Positions 5,310 through 8,070 of a stretch of DNA of 8,070 bases are shown piece by piece. The stretch is taken from NCBI GenBank assembly GCA_937906765.1, contig CALCUV010000070.1, forward strand, positions 1-8,070, written 5' to 3'. A model generated the notes under the pieces. It saw nothing but the letters and a program-made list of their open reading frames with translations. It had not been told where the DNA came from and did not search any database. Numbering within the stretch: the stretch's first letter is position 1; every line of letters begins with the position of its first letter. Origin of the DNA: an uncultured Prevotella sp. (GTDB taxonomy: Bacteria; Bacteroidota; Bacteroidia; Bacteroidales; Bacteroidaceae). Made by a program: the position numbers and the translations under genes.

Positions 5310-6437
5310 TTATTTGTTAAAATTAGGGTCTTTCCACCTTCCACGTGTGAAGTCTGGAATGCGAACGGGGATGCTTCCGCTTTGTGCTGATTGACGACTT
5401 AATTCTGCGAGGCATGACCATTCAGCGGCGTCGTAAACATCGATGTCTAAGGGGAGGCCGTTTTGGAGGCAATAAATGAGGCGACTATCCATGGTAAAGT
5501 TCATTTCGTTGGGAACTCCGAGTTCGTGACCTTTTTGCCATAGTTGAGCTGTAGGACTGTTGAAATAGTTTTCTGCTTTGCGCAGAGCATTCTCGCCCAC
5601 GGTGGGTTCATCTTCTCCGTCTAATTGAATCGTTGGAAGCGGATATTTTTGAATGAACCCCTTAGTCCCACACACCGTTTGCAGACGACTGTAGGGGCGT
5701 GGGGTTGTTACATCAAGTTGAAGCAAAATGCTTACGCCATTAACAGTGCGAATTAATGTGGAGTTTACTTTATTTTTCGAATCTGAAGTTAGCGAAACGA
5801 GATACTCCATGCGGTCGGTGCGGTGAAGTCCGAGAAGTTGCCCGATGGGACCAATGCCGTGAGTAGGGTAGGGATTCCCACCATGTTGTGCGCAAGATTG
5901 TTCCATCCAACTGGCACTGAGATTTTCGATTCGGTGGATGTATGCCCCTTCGCAATGTGTGATTTCTCCCAGTAATCCTTGACGCTTCATTTCGAGAGTA
6001 GCAAGTGCGAAATTATCGTAGCAACAATTTTCAGTCATGAAGCAATGGCGCTGTGTGCGCTCAGAGGTGTTGACTAATTGCCAGCATTCTTCTACGGTCT
6101 CTGCGGCTGGAACTTCTACAGCGACGTGTTTTCCTGCTTCCATAGCAGTAACTGCCATTTTGCAGTGTGTGCTCCAGTCGGTACAGATATAAACCAAATC
6201 TATGTCTGGTTGCTCACAAATTTCCTTCCATCCCTCTGCACCAGAATAGGTTCGTGCTGTGGGACGACCGCTTTCTTGCAAGATTTTGTTCGCAAGATTT
6301 AATTTTTCTGCATCTATGTCTGCAATGCACACTATTGTTGCTCCCTGGATGTAAGCATAACGCTCAAGCGTCTTCATGCCACGTTGTCCAAGACCTACTA
6401 ATGCAATGCGTACGTGAGGTATAGGAGGGGCTACCAT
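5310..6437 (-). CDS. Gfo/Idh/MocA-fold protein of glycosidase family 109 type
   Basis: The 375-residue protein has an N-terminal NAD(P)-binding Rossmann domain (about 8-130; glycine motif G-L-G-Q-R-G at 15-20, acidic D-I-D at 40-42, A-V-E-V-P at 106-110 in place of the usual EKP) and a C-terminal Gfo/Idh/MocA substrate domain. Two blocks point to GH109: M-T-E-N-C-C-Y-D at 134-141 leading into G-A-Y-I-H at 164-168, and Y-P-T-H-G-I-G-P at 190-197. GH109 enzymes use tightly bound NAD to hydrolyse alpha-N-acetylgalactosaminides by transient oxidation; Tyr166 and His168 have the spacing of the reported active-site Tyr-x-His. It is shorter than many GH109 enzymes and has no signal peptide, so it is probably cytoplasmic. 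The start at 6437 leaves seven residues before the Rossmann strand. It heads the cluster with mtnN and luxS. The substrate is unproven; another glycoside or a plain oxidoreductase role is possible. Confidence 0.8.
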   Translation of the reverse strand: MVAPPIPHVRIALVGLGQRGMKTLERYAYIQGATIVCIADIDAEKLNLANKILQESGRPTARTYSGAEGWKEICEQPDIDLVYICTDWSTHCKMAVTAMEAGKHVAVEVPAAETVEECWQLVNTSERTQRHCFMTENCCYDNFALATLEMKRQGLLGEITHCEGAYIHRIENLSASWMEQSCAQHGGNPYPTHGIGPIGQLLGLHRTDRMEYLVSLTSDSKNKVNSTLIRTVNGVSILLQLDVTTPRPYSRLQTVCGTKGFIQKYPLPTIQLDGEDEPTVGENALRKAENYFNSPTAQLWQKGHELGVPNEMNFTMDSRLIYCLQNGLPLDIDVYDAAEWSCLAELSRQSAQSGSIPVRIPDFTRGRWKDPNFNK

Positions 6438-6510
6438 GGATTAAACTTTAAGGATGAGTAGGGTGGATTGTATAATTACTGGCACTGTCAGATTTGAGAA
6501 ACCAAAATCG

Positions 6511-6551
6511 TAAAAATAAAAAAGGTGCATTCCGCTTTGGAACACACCTTT
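6511..6551 (-). terminator. Rho-independent terminator of rpmE2
   Basis: AAAGGTG (6521-6527) pairs with CACCTTT (6545-6551) and TTCC (6530-6533) pairs with GGAA (6539-6542), with a small internal mismatch and a 5-nt loop. On the minus strand the stem runs straight into a long T-rich tail (6523-6511). It ends rpmE2 transcription and separates it from the GH109-mtnN-luxS cluster, which therefore needs a promoter in 6438-6510. I saw no clear match to the Bacteroidota consensus there. Confidence 0.85.
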
Positions 6552-6569
6552 GTTTATTTGAACCCTATG

Positions 6570-6590
6570 CTAAACACAAGGCGTGTTTAG
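6570..6590 (-). terminator. Perfect 8-bp hairpin just after rpmE2
   Basis: CTAAACAC (6570-6577) and GTGTTTAG (6583-6590) are exact complements around a 5-nt loop, 12 nt past the rpmE2 stop. No T run follows. It may stabilise the mRNA 3' end or act with the main terminator. Confidence 0.5.
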
Positions 6591-6602
6591 AATTATGAAT
6601 GG

Positions 6603-6857
6603 TTACTTCTTACGAGACTGACCGTAGCGACTCATGAACTTGTCAACGCGACCAGCTGTGTCAACGAGCTTAGACTTACCTGTGTAGAAGGGGTGAGAAG
6701 TAGAAGAAATTTCCAACTTAACAACGGGGTAAGTTTCGCCTTCGAATTCTACAGTGTCGTTTGTCTTGCAAGTAGAACGAGAGAGGAACATGTCACCGTT
6801 AGACATATCCTTAAATACTACGGGACGATAATTTTCAGGGTGAAGACCTTTTTTCAT
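6603..6857 (-). CDS. rpmE2: 50S ribosomal protein L31 type B
   Basis: This is a component of the large ribosomal subunit that bridges the two subunits in the ribosome. The 84 residues match the type B (YkgM-like) form, which is longer than type A. Family marks include M-K-K-G-L-H-P at 1-7, Y-P-V-V at 43-46, S-H-P-F-Y-T-G-K at 54-61, and G-R-V-D-K-F at 69-74 followed by R-Y. The protein has a single Cys (residue 30) and lacks the Cys pairs of the zinc-binding type A form, as expected for the C-minus variant. It is monocistronic, with its own promoter (6935-6964) and terminator (6511-6551). In many bacteria the C-minus form is induced on zinc shortage. Bacteroidales commonly have only type B, so that need not apply here, and no zinc-regulator site was recognised upstream. 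Confidence 0.95.
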   Translation of the reverse strand: MKKGLHPENYRPVVFKDMSNGDMFLSRSTCKTNDTVEFEGETYPVVKLEISSTSHPFYTGKSKLVDTAGRVDKFMSRYGQSRKK

Positions 6858-6889
6858 TTTCTTATTGGGTGAATTTTATGGTTTTTACT

Positions 6890-6910
6890 AATTGTTTGGT
6901 AACAACAATT
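6890..6910 (-). promoter_or_regulatory. Hairpin in the rpmE2 mRNA leader
   Basis: AATTGTT (6890-6896) and AACAATT (6904-6910) are perfect complements around a 7-nt loop. They lie inside the predicted leader of about 70 nt, between the promoter and the ATG. The stem is AT-rich and weak. Leaders of ribosomal protein genes often carry autoregulatory structures, but this one is only a candidate. Confidence 0.3.
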
Positions 6911-6934
6911 GTGTAATGGTCGTAATTTTGGGTG

Positions 6935-6964
6935 CAAAGTTACACAAATTATTTGGTGTGGCAA
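6935..6964 (-). promoter_or_regulatory. rpmE2 promoter (-33/-7 type)
   Basis: On the minus strand, TAACTTTG (6942-6935) is an exact match to the -7 consensus TAnnTTTG. TTG (6964-6962) lies exactly 19 nt upstream, matching the -33 element. Transcription would start near 6930, giving a leader of about 70 nt before the rpmE2 ATG. Confidence 0.8.
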
Positions 6965-6982
6965 GGGTTTGCTATACTTTTT
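6953..6982 (+). promoter_or_regulatory. Promoter of the DUF3256 gene, overlapping the rpmE2 promoter
   Basis: TTG at 6953-6955 and TACTTTTT at 6975-6982 (one mismatch to TAnnTTTG) are separated by 19 nt, the spacing typical of Bacteroidota promoters. Transcription would start near 6988 and give a leader of about 43 nt before the ATG at 7031. Its -33 box lies between the -33 and -7 boxes of the divergent rpmE2 promoter. Confidence 0.55.
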
Positions 6983-7030
6983 CTATTCAGAAACTGCGTA
7001 ATATTCCAAGAATTGTGTACTTTCGCAGTC

Positions 7031-7756
7031 ATGAAACGTATATTTATCTTTGTTCTTTCGTATTTTTTACTCGTAGAACAGTCATTAAGTGCTCAGCAAT
7101 TAGATAGTGTTGAGTGTAACGTACCTATAGATAGCGTGAGAGTAGACGAATTGTGGGAGAACGACTCTGTGGATGTTATTATTATAGATGGTGTCGTTGT
7201 TCCGCCAACGATTGGTAGTGTATTTGTGAATCTGAAGGTTAGCGAATTGTCTTTGCTCTCAGAGAATAATCGTTTGGATTTGTTGGATTATGCCAACTGC
7301 GGTATGGCGGCTCGTGTAGAAAATTGTTATGGTGGAAAGACAGAATTGACGCTGAAGACAGAGGATTACATGCACTTATCAATGACATCCGTAAGTGAAT
7401 TGGATATTCTATTCCTATCTGGCATTACAGGCGATACCATAGTTGGGATGATTTCTACAATTACATCGCCCATTGAGCAAAGCATATTTCATGCATATAC
7501 TCTTACTGGAGAGCATATAGCATTAACGTTCCCAATACCTGCTTCACGTGAATTTGTATGCTCAAACATCGTTGAAGAATCAATATTGAGTAAGATTGAG
7601 ATGCTCCCTGTTAGAATTAAGTATATTTGTGAAGATAAGACTTTTGAATGTCAGTTGTCCACGAAGCGATTATCAAGAGAAGAGTCTGCAATTATAACTA
7701 AGAACCTTAAAACCATACGTTATAAATGGGATGGTGAAGGTTTTGTTAGAGAATAA
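7031..7756 (+). CDS. DUF3256 family protein, secreted or periplasmic
   Basis: I place the start at the ATG at 7031 (241 residues) because it begins a typical signal peptide: M-K-R, a hydrophobic core to about residue 15, and a likely cleavage after S-L-S-A near residue 21. An in-frame ATG at 6932 would add 33 residues but overlaps the rpmE2 promoter and would bury the signal peptide. The mature part resembles the Bacteroidales DUF3256 family. It has an N-R-L-D-L-L-D segment (about 79-85), a G-G-K block (about 102-104), a mid-protein L-F-L-S-G-I-T-G-D-T stretch (about 131-140), and alternating strand-like segments. The function of DUF3256 is unknown. It stands next to rpmE2 and converges on ispD, a core-chromosome setting. 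There are two or three Cys pairs but no catalytic motif. Confidence 0.75.
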   Translation: MKRIFIFVLSYFLLVEQSLSAQQLDSVECNVPIDSVRVDELWENDSVDVIIIDGVVVPPTIGSVFVNLKVSELSLLSENNRLDLLDYANCGMAARVENCYGGKTELTLKTEDYMHLSMTSVSELDILFLSGITGDTIVGMISTITSPIEQSIFHAYTLTGEHIALTFPIPASREFVCSNIVEESILSKIEMLPVRIKYICEDKTFECQLSTKRLSREESAIITKNLKTIRYKWDGEGFVRE

Positions 7757-7805
7757 TATTGCCTTAGATCGGTAAATTCACGCTCGTAGTTGCCTTTTCT
7801 CTAAC
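7745..7805. repeat. Wide 9-bp inverted repeat between convergent genes
   Basis: GTTAGAGAA (7745-7753, within the last DUF3256 codons) and TTCTCTAAC (7797-7805) are perfect complements 43 nt apart. The pair spans the end of one gene and the gap before the ispD stop. The long loop makes termination doubtful. No other terminator was seen in the 67-bp gap. Confidence 0.3.
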
Positions 7806-7823
7806 CACATATGTATTTCTTTT

Positions 7824-8070
7824 CTAACAATTAGTATTTAGATGCTTCTTAAGTATCTCTAAATCTTCTTTATAAGTAATTTTAATATTGGACGTTTCTC
7901 CTTTTACGATTTTTATCGGACTTGCGGGGTGGTATTTAAATACTACCCCGCAGTCGTCTGTTGCCATGAAATCAGGGTCTGCGAGAGCTTTTTCGTATGC
8001 TAATGCCAAAGTTTCCCGCTTGAAACCTTGGGGTGTTTGTACCTGTCGCAGTAGATCGCGTCTGGGGGCT
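7824..8070 (-). CDS. ispD: 2-C-methyl-D-erythritol 4-phosphate cytidylyltransferase IspD, C-terminal part
   Basis: The gene runs off the right edge; 81 C-terminal codons are visible of about 220-230 usual for the family. IspD transfers CMP from CTP to methylerythritol phosphate in the MEP isoprenoid pathway. Visible family marks are V-Q-T-P-Q-G-F (the QTPQ signature) about 10 residues into the visible part, T-D-D-C-G-V-V about 30 residues later, and the C-terminal G-E-x-x-N-I-K-I-T block followed by E-D-L. The frame is open to position 8070, so no start is visible. An internal TTG at 8009 could be misread as a start, but the homology continues upstream of it. It converges on the DUF3256 gene with 67 bp between stops. 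Nothing suggests truncation other than the window edge. Confidence 0.92.
   Translation of the reverse strand, partial: APRRDLLRQVQTPQGFKRETLALAYEKALADPDFMATDDCGVVFKYHPASPIKIVKGETSNIKITYKEDLEILKKHLNTNC

Noticed and set aside
6078..6424. Two plus-strand ORFs opposite the GH109-like gene
   Set aside because: They are Cys/Phe-rich shadow translations of the Rossmann-domain coding strand, without supporting promoter or family features.
7018..7025. TACTTTCG as the main promoter of the DUF3256 gene
   Set aside because: It has no -33 match at 19 nt, and transcription would start at or past the ATG at 7031. The 6953-6982 pair fits better, though a leaderless transcript is not excluded.
6932..7030. 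Upstream ATG extending the DUF3256 protein by 33 residues
   Set aside because: It overlaps the rpmE2 promoter, and the extension would put a long non-signal segment before a clear signal peptide that begins at 7031.
7824..8009. Separate 61-codon gene starting at TTG 8009
   Set aside because: The frame continues upstream to the window edge with the IspD signature V-Q-T-P-Q-G-F, so this is the tail of ispD.
1..8070. tRNA, rRNA, insertion sequence or integrase genes
   Set aside because: I saw no tRNA cloverleaf-like sequence, rRNA segment, transposase or recombinase motif in any of the long frames.

Overview
The window looks like a Bacteroidota chromosome, most likely Bacteroidales. Three things support this: a Bacteroides-type conjugative-element tra cluster, promoters matching the Bacteroidota -33/-7 pattern (TTG-N19-TAnnTTTG), and Bacteroidales family proteins (DUF3408, DUF3256, a GH109-type oxidoreductase fold, type B L31). 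No genus is claimed.

Region 1 (about 1-3141) is one end of an integrative conjugative element (ICE). Four tightly packed minus-strand genes run from a ParA-type ATPase (TraA) through two paralogous DUF3408 proteins to a TraD-like membrane protein, with 2-nt gaps between genes and a strong terminator at the end. Upstream of traA is a gene-free stretch of about 540 bp, full of short degenerate repeats. It ends in a promoter and an untranslated leader, the kind of place where oriT and the mob genes are expected. No relaxase or relaxosome gene follows. The next gene is an unrecognised 178-residue protein whose reading frame is open back through the leader to the promoter, followed by strong inverted repeats.

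Region 2 (3865-6437) is a minus-strand cluster: a GH109-like Gfo/Idh/MocA protein, then MtnN (Pfs), then LuxS. MtnN and LuxS are the two consecutive steps of S-adenosylhomocysteine detoxification that also yield the AI-2 precursor. There are two oddities. LuxS has Leu where the second zinc-binding His of the HxxEH motif should be. The 255 bp between mtnN and luxS are almost wholly a tandem 8-bp repeat that inverts part way through, so it can fold back on itself.

Region 3 (6438-8070) is core chromosome: rpmE2 (ribosomal protein L31 type B) with its own promoter and terminator, a divergent secreted DUF3256 protein sharing an overlapping promoter region, and the C-terminal third of ispD (isoprenoid MEP pathway) running off the right edge.

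The observations most worth checking are the LuxS metal-ligand substitution, the self-complementary octamer array in the mtnN-luxS gap, and the abrupt junction of an apparently mob-less ICE fragment with housekeeping DNA.
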